The notes under the pieces are model-generated. The model was given only the letters and a program-made list of their open reading frames with translations, made no database searches and was not told the origin of the DNA. 64,000 nucleotides of DNA. It comes from UBA9926 sp018645765 (GTDB lineage: Bacteria; Pseudomonadota; Gammaproteobacteria; Pseudomonadales; Azotimanducaceae). This document shows positions 26,516 through 35,166 of the stretch, piece by piece; the stretch's first letter is position 1, and each line of letters starts with the position of its first letter. Where the stretch lies: positions 173,044 to 237,043 of the forward strand of contig CASIBO010000008.1 of assembly GCA_949372755.1 (NCBI GenBank), given 5' to 3'. Made by a program: the position numbers and the translations under genes.

Positions 26516-26577
26516 AACCGCCTCCCTTCTAGCCGTATTTTAAGCGAACCTCAGACAAGGCTCGCGTCGATGAACAC

Positions 26578-27387
26578 TCAGCCGACATTCATTTCAAACG
26601 TTGCCGAATCAGGCCGCGCGAGTCCCCGTTGCGAGCGCTCAATGGCCTCAAGCATCCTCTTGATTTCATCGGATTCCCCGATCTCTTTGCGCACTTCGGC
26701 AACCGCCTCTTCCAAACGAAGGTCACGTGTAAATAAAATCCTGAAGGCCCTTCGAATTTCTTTGATCTTCTGCGTCGAAAATCCAGCGCGTTCCAGCCCA
26801 ATCTTATTCACAACGCGCATATGGGCTGGGAAGCCCTCTGCAATGGTGTAAGGCAAGACGTCTTGCACCACACGCGCCATCCCGGCAACCATCGCAACAG
26901 ACCCGATTTGACAAAATTGGTGGACCGCGGCCAAACCGCCGATGTTGGCATGATCACCCACGACAACATGACCCGCCAAGAGTGCACTATGACTCATCAC
27001 GACATGGTCACCGACCTGGCAATTATGACCGACATGCGCCTGAGCGAGCAGGGCGCAATCATTGCCAATAACCGTCACGCTACCCACTTCCGTGCCACTG
27101 TGCACCGAAACAAATTCGCGCAGCGTATTTCGATCCCCAATTCGCGTGTAAGACACGGACCCTTTAACATGTTTTTGATCCTGAGATTCTATACCCAGGG
27201 TCACAAAAGGATAGACCGTGCAATCCTCGCCAATGCTTGTATGTCCATCAACCACCACATGACTTTTAAGACACGTACGAGCGCCAATCTCAACATGCTC
27301 TCCAATCGTGCAAAACGGGCCTATTACGCAATCTGTCCCGATTTTGGCATCAGGATGCACAACGGATAGCGGGCTAATCTCGATCAT
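26578..27387 (-). CDS. lpxA: UDP-N-acetylglucosamine acyltransferase LpxA
   Basis: LpxA adds a 3-hydroxyacyl chain from ACP to UDP-GlcNAc, the first step of lipid A synthesis. The hexapeptide-repeat left-handed helix occupies residues 1-190. Catalytic His121 sits in AHVGHNC (E. coli His125), and the helical tail begins ERAGFSTQKIKEIRRA. The 269 residues match the family. It stands apart from lpxD, fabZ and lpxB, unlike the usual cluster, so a canonical copy might exist elsewhere. It is divergent from fabA, which makes unsaturated acyl chains. Confidence 0.93.
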   Translation of the reverse strand: MIEISPLSVVHPDAKIGTDCVIGPFCTIGEHVEIGARTCLKSHVVVDGHTSIGEDCTVYPFVTLGIESQDQKHVKGSVSYTRIGDRNTLREFVSVHSGTEVGSVTVIGNDCALLAQAHVGHNCQVGDHVVMSHSALLAGHVVVGDHANIGGLAAVHQFCQIGSVAMVAGMARVVQDVLPYTIAEGFPAHMRVVNKIGLERAGFSTQKIKEIRRAFRILFTRDLRLEEAVAEVRKEIGESDEIKRMLEAIERSQRGLARPDSATFEMNVG

Positions 27388-27470
27388 ATTCTATTTCCAT
27401 AATGATTATTGGCAGGAACCACCACACGTTTTACTAGCGCAAATTTCCAGATTCTCCCCAATATGTCAAA

Positions 27471-27499
27471 GTTTTATTCTATAAGCGCGATGCTATACT
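27471..27499 (+). promoter_or_regulatory. Candidate extended -10 promoter for fabA-fabB
   Basis: TGCTATACT at 27491-27499 is an extended -10 element (TG, one base, TATACT). The -35 region at about 27471 is poor (TTTTAT), which extended -10 promoters tolerate. The fabA ATG is at 27551. Confidence 0.4.
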
Positions 27500-27550
27500 G
27501 CGCCCCTCATTGATAAGCGCTCAGCAATTCGAGCCAAACCGGGACCGCCT

Positions 27551-28078
27551 ATGCTTGATGTCAGCCATCTTACTCAATTCAACAAACAAGACCTGCTCGA
27601 ATGCGGAAATGGCAATATGTTTGGCCCCGGCGGCGCCCATCTCCCCATCGATAAAATGTTGATGCTTGATCGCATCACATCGATTACGAAAGAGGGCGGA
27701 AAGGCTGGCAAAGGCCAGATTATCGCCGAACTCGATATCAATCCTGATCTTTGGTTTTTTGACTGCCATTTTGTGAATGACCCGGTTATGCCGGGTTGCC
27801 TTGGCCTGGATGCTCTGTGGCAACTCTTAGGTTTCTTTTTAGCGTGGAAAGGCAATCCTGGTTTAGGCCGAGCCCTAGGGTGCGGCAAGGTCGCCTTTAG
27901 AGGGCAGATACTACCCACCAATAAACTGGTTCGCTATGAAATTGACGTGACTCGAATTCGAGAAGGTAAAACCGTACTGGGTATCGCCGATTGCGCTGTT
28001 TTGGTCGATGATAAGCAGATATACACCGCCGAAAGCATCAAAGTTGGACTGTTCACGTCGCTGGATGATTTCAAGTAA
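27551..28078 (+). CDS. fabA: 3-hydroxydecanoyl-ACP dehydratase/isomerase FabA
   Basis: FabA dehydrates 3-hydroxydecanoyl-ACP and isomerises trans-2 to cis-3-decenoyl-ACP, starting anaerobic unsaturated fatty acid synthesis. Catalytic His73 lies in FFDCHFVNDPVMPGCLGLDALWQ split over two motifs, with Asp87 as partner (E. coli His70, Asp84). It has 175 residues, like E. coli (172). fabB follows 73 bases later, as in Pseudomonas, so the two are likely co-regulated. Confidence 0.97.
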   Translation: MLDVSHLTQFNKQDLLECGNGNMFGPGGAHLPIDKMLMLDRITSITKEGGKAGKGQIIAELDINPDLWFFDCHFVNDPVMPGCLGLDALWQLLGFFLAWKGNPGLGRALGCGKVAFRGQILPTNKLVRYEIDVTRIREGKTVLGIADCAVLVDDKQIYTAESIKVGLFTSLDDFK

Positions 28079-28151
28079 GCCCTCTGCATCAAGCAGGACA
28101 AGTTGTCGACCAAGGCAAATAGTTGATCAGGATTTATAGGAGCGAAACGTT

Positions 28152-29372
28152 ATGAAAAGAGCTGTAATCACAGGAATGGGGATTGTCTCACCACTCGGTA
28201 ACTCCGTTTCAGAAACACTCGCTGCGCTCCAAGCCACACGGTCCGGTATTCAATACCAGCCCCTTTACGAAGAAATGGGCTTGCGCTCGCACATCGCCGG
28301 CAGTATCGAAATCGATCAAGAGGCCTTAATCGATCGTAAGCTACGACGTTTTATGGGCGACGCCGCAGCCTTTTCCTATATTGCGCTCAAAGAAGCTCTG
28401 GCAGATTCCGGCCTTGAACCCGATGACATCTCCAACGAGCGTACCGGTATTGTCGCCGGATCTGGTGGCGCAAGCTCCTCGAATTTAATTGAATCAGCCG
28501 ATATTCTGAGAGAAAAGGGGCTTAAGCGAGTCGGACCTTATCGGGTCACCCGCACCATGAGTTCAACGGTCAGCGCCTGCCTGGCGACTGCTTTTTCAAT
28601 TAAGGGCATCAATTATTCAATCACGAGTGCCTGCTCGACCAGCGCGCACTGCATTGGTCATGCCCTCGAGCAAATTCAACTCGGTAAACAGGATATCGTT
28701 TTCGCGGGCGGCGGAGAGGAAGAACATTGGTCAATGAGTGCCTTATTCGATGCGATGGGCGCACTGTCGACCAAGCGAAACCAAGCCCCTGAAACGGCCT
28801 CCCGAGCCTTCGATGCAGACCGAGACGGCTTTGTCATCGCGGGCGGCGCGGGTTTTGTCATTGTCGAGGAGCTTGAGCATGCCAAAGCGCGTGGCGCAAA
28901 AATTTATGCTGAAGTGAAAGGCTATGCGGCCACCTCCGATGGCTTTGATATGGTTGCGCCATCGGGCCAAGGCGGCGAGCGCGCAATGCGGATCGCGATG
29001 GACGGAATCGATGAGCCGATTGATTACATCAACGCCCATGGCACCAGCACACCCGCTGGGGATCCCTCAGAAATTGCCGCGGTGCAGCGGCTTTTTGGTG
29101 AATCGATGCCCAAAATAAGCTCGACAAAGTCACTGAGCGGGCACTCTCTTGGCGCTGCTGGCGCGCACGAGGCGATCTACTCACTTCTCATGTTAGAACA
29201 CGACTTCATTTGCGCCTCAGCCAATATCACAACCCTTGACCCAGACCTTGCCTTCGCGCCGATCGTGACCGAGCGGATTGATCAGGCTGGACTCACCACC
29301 GTGATGTCCAACAGCTTTGGTTTTGGCGGCACCAATGCCTCGTTGGTTTTCCAAAAACTTCAAACCAGTTAA
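28152..29372 (+). CDS. fabB: 3-oxoacyl-ACP synthase I FabB
   Basis: FabB elongates cis-3-decenoyl-ACP and thereby commits carbon to unsaturated chains. Cys161 lies in TSACSTSAHC, the two histidines in NAHGTSTPAGD and LSGHSLGAAGA. FabB-specific features are the GGGEEEHWSMSALFDAMGALS stretch, read in pieces, and the SSTVSACL segment. It has 406 residues. A TAGGAGCG ribosome site precedes the ATG. phoB follows after only 28 bases. Confidence 0.95.
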   Translation: MKRAVITGMGIVSPLGNSVSETLAALQATRSGIQYQPLYEEMGLRSHIAGSIEIDQEALIDRKLRRFMGDAAAFSYIALKEALADSGLEPDDISNERTGIVAGSGGASSSNLIESADILREKGLKRVGPYRVTRTMSSTVSACLATAFSIKGINYSITSACSTSAHCIGHALEQIQLGKQDIVFAGGGEEEHWSMSALFDAMGALSTKRNQAPETASRAFDADRDGFVIAGGAGFVIVEELEHAKARGAKIYAEVKGYAATSDGFDMVAPSGQGGERAMRIAMDGIDEPIDYINAHGTSTPAGDPSEIAAVQRLFGESMPKISSTKSLSGHSLGAAGAHEAIYSLLMLEHDFICASANITTLDPDLAFAPIVTERIDQAGLTTVMSNSFGFGGTNASLVFQKLQTS

Positions 29373-29400
29373 CGCTGTATGATTTACCGGTAGGGTCCTC

Positions 29401-30093
29401 ATGTCCAAGCCTTTGATTATTGTTGTCGAGGACGAAGCCGATATCCAAGACATCGTTGCCTATAATCTGAAACGAGAGGGCTATGACGTTTTAACGACCG
29501 GCCGGGGCGATCAAGGCTTATCCTTGATTCAAGCCAAAAACCCAGATCTGGTCATTCTCGATATCATGTTACCCGGTATTGATGGCCTCACAATTTGTCA
29601 GCAGCTGCGGGCTGAAGCGAAAACCAAAGCGTTACCAATTATCATCTTGTCCGCGAAAGAAGAAGAATCAGATGTCGTGATTGGTTTAGGGCTCGGCGCG
29701 GACGACTATATGCCAAAGCCCTTTAGTCCGCGGGAACTCCTTGCCCGTGTGAAAGCCCTTTTAAGGCGTGCGACTGCCCAAGAATCAAAGACGCAAGATC
29801 AAATCCTTCACGGCGACCTGATCATTGATATTGAACGGCATCAGGCTAGTCTACAAGGCATCGCCCTAAAGCTCACTGCAACCGAATTCAAGCTGCTCAT
29901 GGTCCTCGCGAGCCACCCAGGCCGGGCTTTTTCAAGAGAACAACTGTTAAATCGCGTTGTGGGGGATGCCGTTGTCGTGGTCGATCGCAACATCGATGTC
30001 CATATTCGCTCGGTTCGAAAGAAATTAGGCGCACAAACGGGCCTGATCGAAACCGTGCGAGGAGTAGGGTACCGGTTTGCCGACCAACGCTGA
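29401..30093 (+). CDS. phoB: Phosphate regulon response regulator PhoB
   Basis: An OmpR-type regulator of 230 residues. The receiver has Asp54 (VILDIMLPG) as phosphate acceptor, with the acidic pair in VVEDEAD and Lys in YMPKPFSPREL. The winged helix is the C-terminal half (LTATEFKLL, REQLLNRVVG, VDVHIRSVRKKLG-like and GVGYRF). With phoR directly downstream it matches PhoB, which activates phosphate-starvation genes. No phosphate transport genes are in the window, so assignment rests on sequence and pairing. Confidence 0.88.
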   Translation: MSKPLIIVVEDEADIQDIVAYNLKREGYDVLTTGRGDQGLSLIQAKNPDLVILDIMLPGIDGLTICQQLRAEAKTKALPIIILSAKEEESDVVIGLGLGADDYMPKPFSPRELLARVKALLRRATAQESKTQDQILHGDLIIDIERHQASLQGIALKLTATEFKLLMVLASHPGRAFSREQLLNRVVGDAVVVVDRNIDVHIRSVRKKLGAQTGLIETVRGVGYRFADQR

Positions 30094-31873
30094 TCCTAAT
30101 ATTTATCAATCCAAGCTGCTTTGGCAGGTCTGGGGATTACTGTGCGCCCTTGTCCTCATTTCTGCGCTCAGCATCGGTTATTTTGCTGCCCAGCAGGTCG
30201 CATCGGATGCTCGAGCCGCAATCGAAGAATCTTTAGCGCATCAAGTCCAGCTCCTCAAACAATTTTATACCCCCTTGATCCTTCGGGAGGCCGCGCTGCC
30301 GGTGATTCAGTCTAAGCAACGTATTACGGTTCTGGGCTCCGATGGCACGGTGCTCAGTGACAATCGTGAGGATGCCGGGTTGATGGAAAATCACTTGAAG
30401 CGCCCCGAGATCATTGCAGCCAGCGCGCCAGCCACCTCCGCGATCGGTCTTGGGATTGCCCAGCGTTACAGCACAACCCTGGAACAAGACATGCTGTATG
30501 TCGCCTTAGCATTGGGGTCTCCGGACGCACCGACAGGCTATGTCCGAGTCAGTACGCCGCTGACCAGTATCGAGCAAAAGGTTAATGCAATGCGCTTGCA
30601 GGTAAATCTCCTTACGGGGGCTTTTACCTTTATCGCGATTCTCATTGGGTTGTATTTTGCGCGCAGAATCGTGCTGCCGGTGCTCCGCATGACCCAAGCC
30701 TCGGCGCTTATGGCAAGCGGGGAGTTTAGTCTTAGACTCGATGAGGGGCATGCCAACGAGCTTGGCAGTCTTGCGCGGGCGCTGAATGAACTGGCGGCGG
30801 GTACCCAAGCTAAAATAGAGGAAGTAGCGGCACGTCAAAACGAGCTGACCGTGGTGTTGCAAGGCATGACAGACGGCATTATTGCGCTCAACGCAGACCA
30901 GGCCGTGATCCAGATCAATCGGTCGGCTGCGACTATTTTGAATCTTGAACAATCGAGTATCATCAATAAACCATTTCAAGACCTCTCAATTGCCCGGGAT
31001 CTCAGCGACATCGTGACGGCAGGCTTTACAGCGATCGGCCCCCATTTCCAGACGATGACCCTCGGTGGGCGCCGGATTGAGGTTTCAGGGTTGCGCTTAG
31101 GTGACGCGTCAGTCGAAGGGATGATCCTGGTACTGCGGGACACAACGGAACTGCACCGGTTAGAACGGGTACGAACCGACTTCGTTGCCAATGCCTCTCA
31201 TGAACTTAAAACGCCGATTTCAGCATTGCGCGGATTTGTGGACACAGTAATCGATGATACGGAGATGCCGGCAGAAACTCGGCGGACTTTTTTAGTCCGA
31301 AGCCAGCAACAGATTCATCGACTGGCTTCAATCGTCCAAGACTTATTACAATTGTCTCGATTGGACACCGGCTACAGCCCTGACTCGGATAAAACGCTGG
31401 TGCTGAGCGACGTCGTGCACCAAGTCCATCTCACAAAAATAACCGATGCCGAAATGAAGCAAGTCCAACTGATTTGTGACACGAGCCCCGAGTGCCAGCA
31501 GCACAGCATTCAGGGGCGCGCGGATGATCTTGCGCTCATGCTCTCAAACCTGATCGATAATGCTATTAAATATAGCGATCATGGCGGCACGGTTTCCTTG
31601 ACACTCACGATGAATGGGGAAGGATTGATCCAGTTCAATGTAACGGATCAAGGTGTTGGCATACCGGCAGAAGAACACGACAAGATTTTTGAACGTTTTT
31701 ATCGAGTCGATCCTGCACGCTCCCGTAATAAAGGGGGCACGGGCCTGGGTTTATCGATTGTGAAACACGTTGTCGAACGCTACCAGGGTCGTATTAAGCT
31801 CGTATCCAGGCCGGGCCAGGGCGCGAGCTTTTCAGTGACCTTCCCAATCCTGCAGCCCGACCCAACGCGTTAG
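30077..31873 (+). CDS. phoR: Phosphate regulon sensor kinase PhoR-like
   Basis: A 598-residue membrane histidine kinase. The frame opens at a TTG (30077), 17 bases before the phoB stop, so the two overlap. A transmembrane helix near residue 20, a periplasmic domain of about 140 residues, a second helix (LLTGAFTFIAILIGLYFA), a HAMP segment, a PAS domain, then HisKA with His375 (NASHELKTP) and HATPase (SNLIDNAIKYS, DQGVGIP, GTGLGLSI). The large periplasmic sensor makes it the PnpS/PhoR type of low-GC and some gamma bacteria rather than the short E. coli PhoR. Confidence 0.85.
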   Translation: MPTNADPNIYQSKLLWQVWGLLCALVLISALSIGYFAAQQVASDARAAIEESLAHQVQLLKQFYTPLILREAALPVIQSKQRITVLGSDGTVLSDNREDAGLMENHLKRPEIIAASAPATSAIGLGIAQRYSTTLEQDMLYVALALGSPDAPTGYVRVSTPLTSIEQKVNAMRLQVNLLTGAFTFIAILIGLYFARRIVLPVLRMTQASALMASGEFSLRLDEGHANELGSLARALNELAAGTQAKIEEVAARQNELTVVLQGMTDGIIALNADQAVIQINRSAATILNLEQSSIINKPFQDLSIARDLSDIVTAGFTAIGPHFQTMTLGGRRIEVSGLRLGDASVEGMILVLRDTTELHRLERVRTDFVANASHELKTPISALRGFVDTVIDDTEMPAETRRTFLVRSQQQIHRLASIVQDLLQLSRLDTGYSPDSDKTLVLSDVVHQVHLTKITDAEMKQVQLICDTSPECQQHSIQGRADDLALMLSNLIDNAIKYSDHGGTVSLTLTMNGEGLIQFNVTDQGVGIPAEEHDKIFERFYRVDPARSRNKGGTGLGLSIVKHVVERYQGRIKLVSRPGQGASFSVTFPILQPDPTR

Positions 31874-31976
31874 AACCCGCTGGGTAGACATAACTTAATT
31901 TAACGGTCGTCCCTCGCCACCCTTTACCCATCGCATTCGATCCTGTATCTTCGCTGGCCTGACCGTTCACTCAATT

Positions 31977-33413
31977 ATGGATCATTCATCGACACTTTCG
32001 TTGAACGATCGGATTGCCAACATGTCCACTGCGCAACCGCCCCAAGAAGGCGAAGCAAGCACAACCGCGCCACCCGAAATCCAACTCAAAATCTGGGAAC
32101 TGGCTTGGCCTTCCATCCTTGGAAATTTGTTGTTTTCCATTATCGGGATCATCAGCATCAAAATCGTTGGCAGCCTCGGCTCTGAAGCGGTTGCCGCAGT
32201 CACGACAGGCCACCGGTTATTCTTTGCCATCCAAGCCATCTTAATGGCCATATCCGCCGGAACGACGGCCATGGTAGCGCGGGCTTGGGGCGCTAAAAAC
32301 TATGCGGAGGCCGCCCGGGTCACGAGCGCCTCGCTTTGGGTTGGCAATGGTGTCGCTTTAACACTGACAGTCCCCTGTATTGTATTCGCTTATGATATCG
32401 CGAGCGTTTTCGGCCTAAATGAGGCAACGACTCGCCTCGCCGCTGAGTTCATCCAAATCTTGGCCGTCTTCAACGTTAGCTTTGCCATCAACATGATATT
32501 GGGCGCGGCCCTTCGCGCATCCGGCGATGCTAAAACCCCTTTGTGGATTGGCGTGCTGATGAATATCGTCAATGTCTTCTTAGTGTATGCGCTCGTATTC
32601 GGCCATTTCGGCTTGCCGAAAATGGGCACGAGCGGGGCCGCACTGGCCAGCGGGTTATCCTTTACCGTCGCCGCCGTGGTCCTGCTGCTTGCGCTCTACG
32701 GTAAGCAACTCAGGATCCAAGCGGGTGGCGTCGGCTCGATCACCCTTGCCCGCGTGAAGCAGCTCTATCAAATCGGCTACCCAGCGGCGGTTGAGCAGTT
32801 TATCTTCCAGTTGGGTTTTATTGGATTCCTATGGCTCGTGGCGTACTACGGCACAGCCCCTTACGCGGCCTACGGCATCGGCGTGCAAATTCTAAGTCTG
32901 TCCTTCGTTGTTGGCTTTGGTTTTTCCATTGCTGGCGCGACGCTGGTTGGTCAGTATCTCGGCGCGCAACAGCCCGAGGCAGCAGCCAAACAAGGTTGGC
33001 GCGCAACCCGGTTGGCCATCATTAGCATGATGTCGTTATCGATGGTGATCATGTTTTTTGCTCGAGAAATCTCGAGTTATTTGATTGACGATGCCGAGGT
33101 GATCCATTACACCGTGATCTTCATCTACATTCTTGGATTCGCCCAGCCTTTGATGGGCATCGAATTTACTCTGAGCGGCTGTTTAAGAGGCGCAGGCGAT
33201 ACCCGCTATCCCTTACTCGCCACCATGGTTGGCCTGATTGGTGTTCGCGTTGGCTTGGCGGCGCTGTTCACTTATTTAGGATTGTCCGTGACTTGGATCT
33301 TTGCGGCACTCTTAGGGGACTATCTCATTAAAGCCCTGATGCTCTCCCATCGTTTTCGGTCAGGTCGATGGAAGAACAAAATGAAGCGGTACGGGTTTGA
33401 TACGACGCCTTGA
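31977..33413 (+). CDS. MATE-family multidrug efflux transporter
   Basis: A 478-residue inner-membrane protein with about 12 helices in two MatE repeats. The first repeat starts IWELAWPSILGNLL and continues SEAVAAVTTGHRLFF; the second starts GYPAAVEQFIFQLGF. Such transporters export cationic drugs or metabolites in exchange for H+ or Na+. The start could be ATG 31977 or 32022; neither has a good ribosome site. It ends 35 bases before the LexA box of the next operon, and so is a separate unit. Confidence 0.87.
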   Translation: MDHSSTLSLNDRIANMSTAQPPQEGEASTTAPPEIQLKIWELAWPSILGNLLFSIIGIISIKIVGSLGSEAVAAVTTGHRLFFAIQAILMAISAGTTAMVARAWGAKNYAEAARVTSASLWVGNGVALTLTVPCIVFAYDIASVFGLNEATTRLAAEFIQILAVFNVSFAINMILGAALRASGDAKTPLWIGVLMNIVNVFLVYALVFGHFGLPKMGTSGAALASGLSFTVAAVVLLLALYGKQLRIQAGGVGSITLARVKQLYQIGYPAAVEQFIFQLGFIGFLWLVAYYGTAPYAAYGIGVQILSLSFVVGFGFSIAGATLVGQYLGAQQPEAAAKQGWRATRLAIISMMSLSMVIMFFAREISSYLIDDAEVIHYTVIFIYILGFAQPLMGIEFTLSGCLRGAGDTRYPLLATMVGLIGVRVGLAALFTYLGLSVTWIFAALLGDYLIKALMLSHRFRSGRWKNKMKRYGFDTTP

Positions 33414-33448
33414 ATTGGGGTTCCGAGCATCATCCACGATTGCACTTT

Positions 33449-33468
33449 TACTGTATATAAATACAGCT
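33449..33468 (+). promoter_or_regulatory. LexA (SOS) box
   Basis: TACTGTATATAAATACAGCT matches the gammaproteobacterial SOS consensus TACTG(TA)5CAGTA almost throughout; the core CTG-N10-CAG (33451-33466) is perfect, with an A/T-only centre. A TTGCAC -35-like element (33440-33445) lies just upstream, so LexA would cover the promoter. The box ends 9 bases before the nuclease start codon. Confidence 0.88.
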
Positions 33469-33477
33469 TAAGATGGC

Positions 33478-35166
33478 GTGATGCAGCCGTTTTCGACCGA
33501 TCCTAAACTTAATCCATTTTATTATCTAGACTACTTAGACTACCTGCTCGCGTTTGTTTCAAAGCGATATGAGCAGGTGTTAAAGGATGCAGAGCGGGAA
33601 CGCCTTCAGACATTTCAAGCCTTGCCGAAACCAGCGCGCGCGTTGTATACGCGTCTTTTACAACGCAAGGGGGATTATTTTCGGGTTGATCGGCTAACCT
33701 ATCCCGAGATACCAGCCCTTGGTACGGCCGTTAAAAAATTGATCACCGCGGGGTTTTTACAGCCCATCGACGGCGCCCGTCAGGACCTGTGTCTCAGCCT
33801 GCGGACGGTCAAAGAACTCAAACAACTTTCTGTTTTGGCCCCCTTAGGCCTCAGCAATGCCTCACGGGTTCAAATCGAGCAGGCGGTTGTCCAAGCAGCC
33901 GTCGAATTACCTGACCTTGAAATCGTGTGTGTGCGCGAGCAAACGCTCATGGCGCTGTGCCAACACCTGTTTTTTGGGAACGAATATCAAGATCTGAGTG
34001 AGTTTGTTTTGAGCGATTTGGGTCTCCAGCAGTTTGAACCGGTTGATTTAAGTTTAAGTCCTGCGTTTACGGCTCGGGATGATCTAGACCTGCTACGTCT
34101 CATCGGGAAGTTTCGACAATGGGCTAAAACCTTGGAGCGAGACAGTCTAGCCCTCAAACGAGTCCCGGATGCAGCGGGCCAAATCCAGTTCATCACGGCG
34201 TTGACCACTCTTACCGAGATGGTCCCCGACGCAAGCGAACATCCACTTGTCCTGCGCGCCTTAAACAAGCTTCACCTAAGCTTAGGACGGATCCATGAGC
34301 GGAGCGGTCTGGCCAACGCGGCGCTGCGTTGTTATCAAAAATCCGACCTTGCGGCAGCTTTAATGCGCCAAGCGCGCCTGCAGATCAAAACCGCGCCCGA
34401 CGCCGCACTGTCACTCTGCAAAACCATCCTCAAGACGTCTAATGACCCTGAGGCGCGACACTATGCCGAACGCGTATTGCGCGCCCATCATGAAGCGCTC
34501 AGTAAGGAGGAGGCTAGTGCGCCCACACCGATTCGCATTGAACACCTCAGCGTCCGCCTTGACACAGTAACGCGGGTAGAGCAAAGCGTGATTGCCCATT
34601 TTGCCGAGCAGGGACGGGTTGCCGTGCACATTGAGAATCACTTGTACCCGGCACTGTTAGGCTTATTATTTTGGGAGGTCATCTTCACCCCCATTTCTGG
34701 CGCCTTTCACCATCCCTTCCAGCGCGGCCCTGCCGATCTCGACGAGGCTGACTTCGTTCAGCGCCGCGCAGCATCCTTCGCGCAACGATTTGATGTGCTG
34801 TCGACCTTATCGCAACGGCAACACCAATTAAGACACTGTTTTAAGGAAAAGTTTGGATTGGCCAACCCGTTTGTGCACTGGTCAGTGATCGAGCTGCCGG
34901 GGCTGTTATTTGTGCTAAACCATACCTCCTGGCCTGCCTTATCCGCTATTTTTCATCGTATATTGCAGAGCCCCAAAAAATTTCGGACAGGCTTTCCCGA
35001 CCTCTTAGTCTTTCATGCCGCGCATTACGAACTGATCGAGGTGAAAGGGCCCGGCGACCGCCTACAAACCCATCAAACCGCCTGGCTTCGCTTCCTGAGC
35101 GCCCAAGGGGTTCAGGTCTCCGTGCTGAATGTCGCCAATACCGATGATCTGGCAAAGGCCCCATGA
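33478..35166 (+). CDS. FAN1-like VRR-NUC structure-specific nuclease
   Basis: A 562-residue bacterial FAN1 homologue. FAN1 cuts 5' flaps and branched DNA in steps and helps remove interstrand crosslinks. Residues 40-100 form a winged-helix-like region (YTRLLQRKGDYFR), the middle is helical (TPR-like), and the C-terminal VRR-NUC domain has Asp508, Glu521 and Lys523 (PDLL, EVKGPGDRLQ). An upstream acidic residue, Glu400 in LLFWEV, fits the conserved FAN1 glutamate. The start is GTG at 33478 or ATG at 33481. The LexA box next door predicts DNA-damage induction. Its stop overlaps the helicase ATG by 4 bases. Confidence 0.9.
   Translation: MMQPFSTDPKLNPFYYLDYLDYLLAFVSKRYEQVLKDAERERLQTFQALPKPARALYTRLLQRKGDYFRVDRLTYPEIPALGTAVKKLITAGFLQPIDGARQDLCLSLRTVKELKQLSVLAPLGLSNASRVQIEQAVVQAAVELPDLEIVCVREQTLMALCQHLFFGNEYQDLSEFVLSDLGLQQFEPVDLSLSPAFTARDDLDLLRLIGKFRQWAKTLERDSLALKRVPDAAGQIQFITALTTLTEMVPDASEHPLVLRALNKLHLSLGRIHERSGLANAALRCYQKSDLAAALMRQARLQIKTAPDAALSLCKTILKTSNDPEARHYAERVLRAHHEALSKEEASAPTPIRIEHLSVRLDTVTRVEQSVIAHFAEQGRVAVHIENHLYPALLGLLFWEVIFTPISGAFHHPFQRGPADLDEADFVQRRAASFAQRFDVLSTLSQRQHQLRHCFKEKFGLANPFVHWSVIELPGLLFVLNHTSWPALSAIFHRILQSPKKFRTGFPDLLVFHAAHYELIEVKGPGDRLQTHQTAWLRFLSAQGVQVSVLNVANTDDLAKAP

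Noticed and set aside
31977..33413. Assigning the MATE gene to the SOS operon
   Set aside because: It ends 35 bases before the LexA box, and the box and start codon are positioned for the FAN1-like gene.
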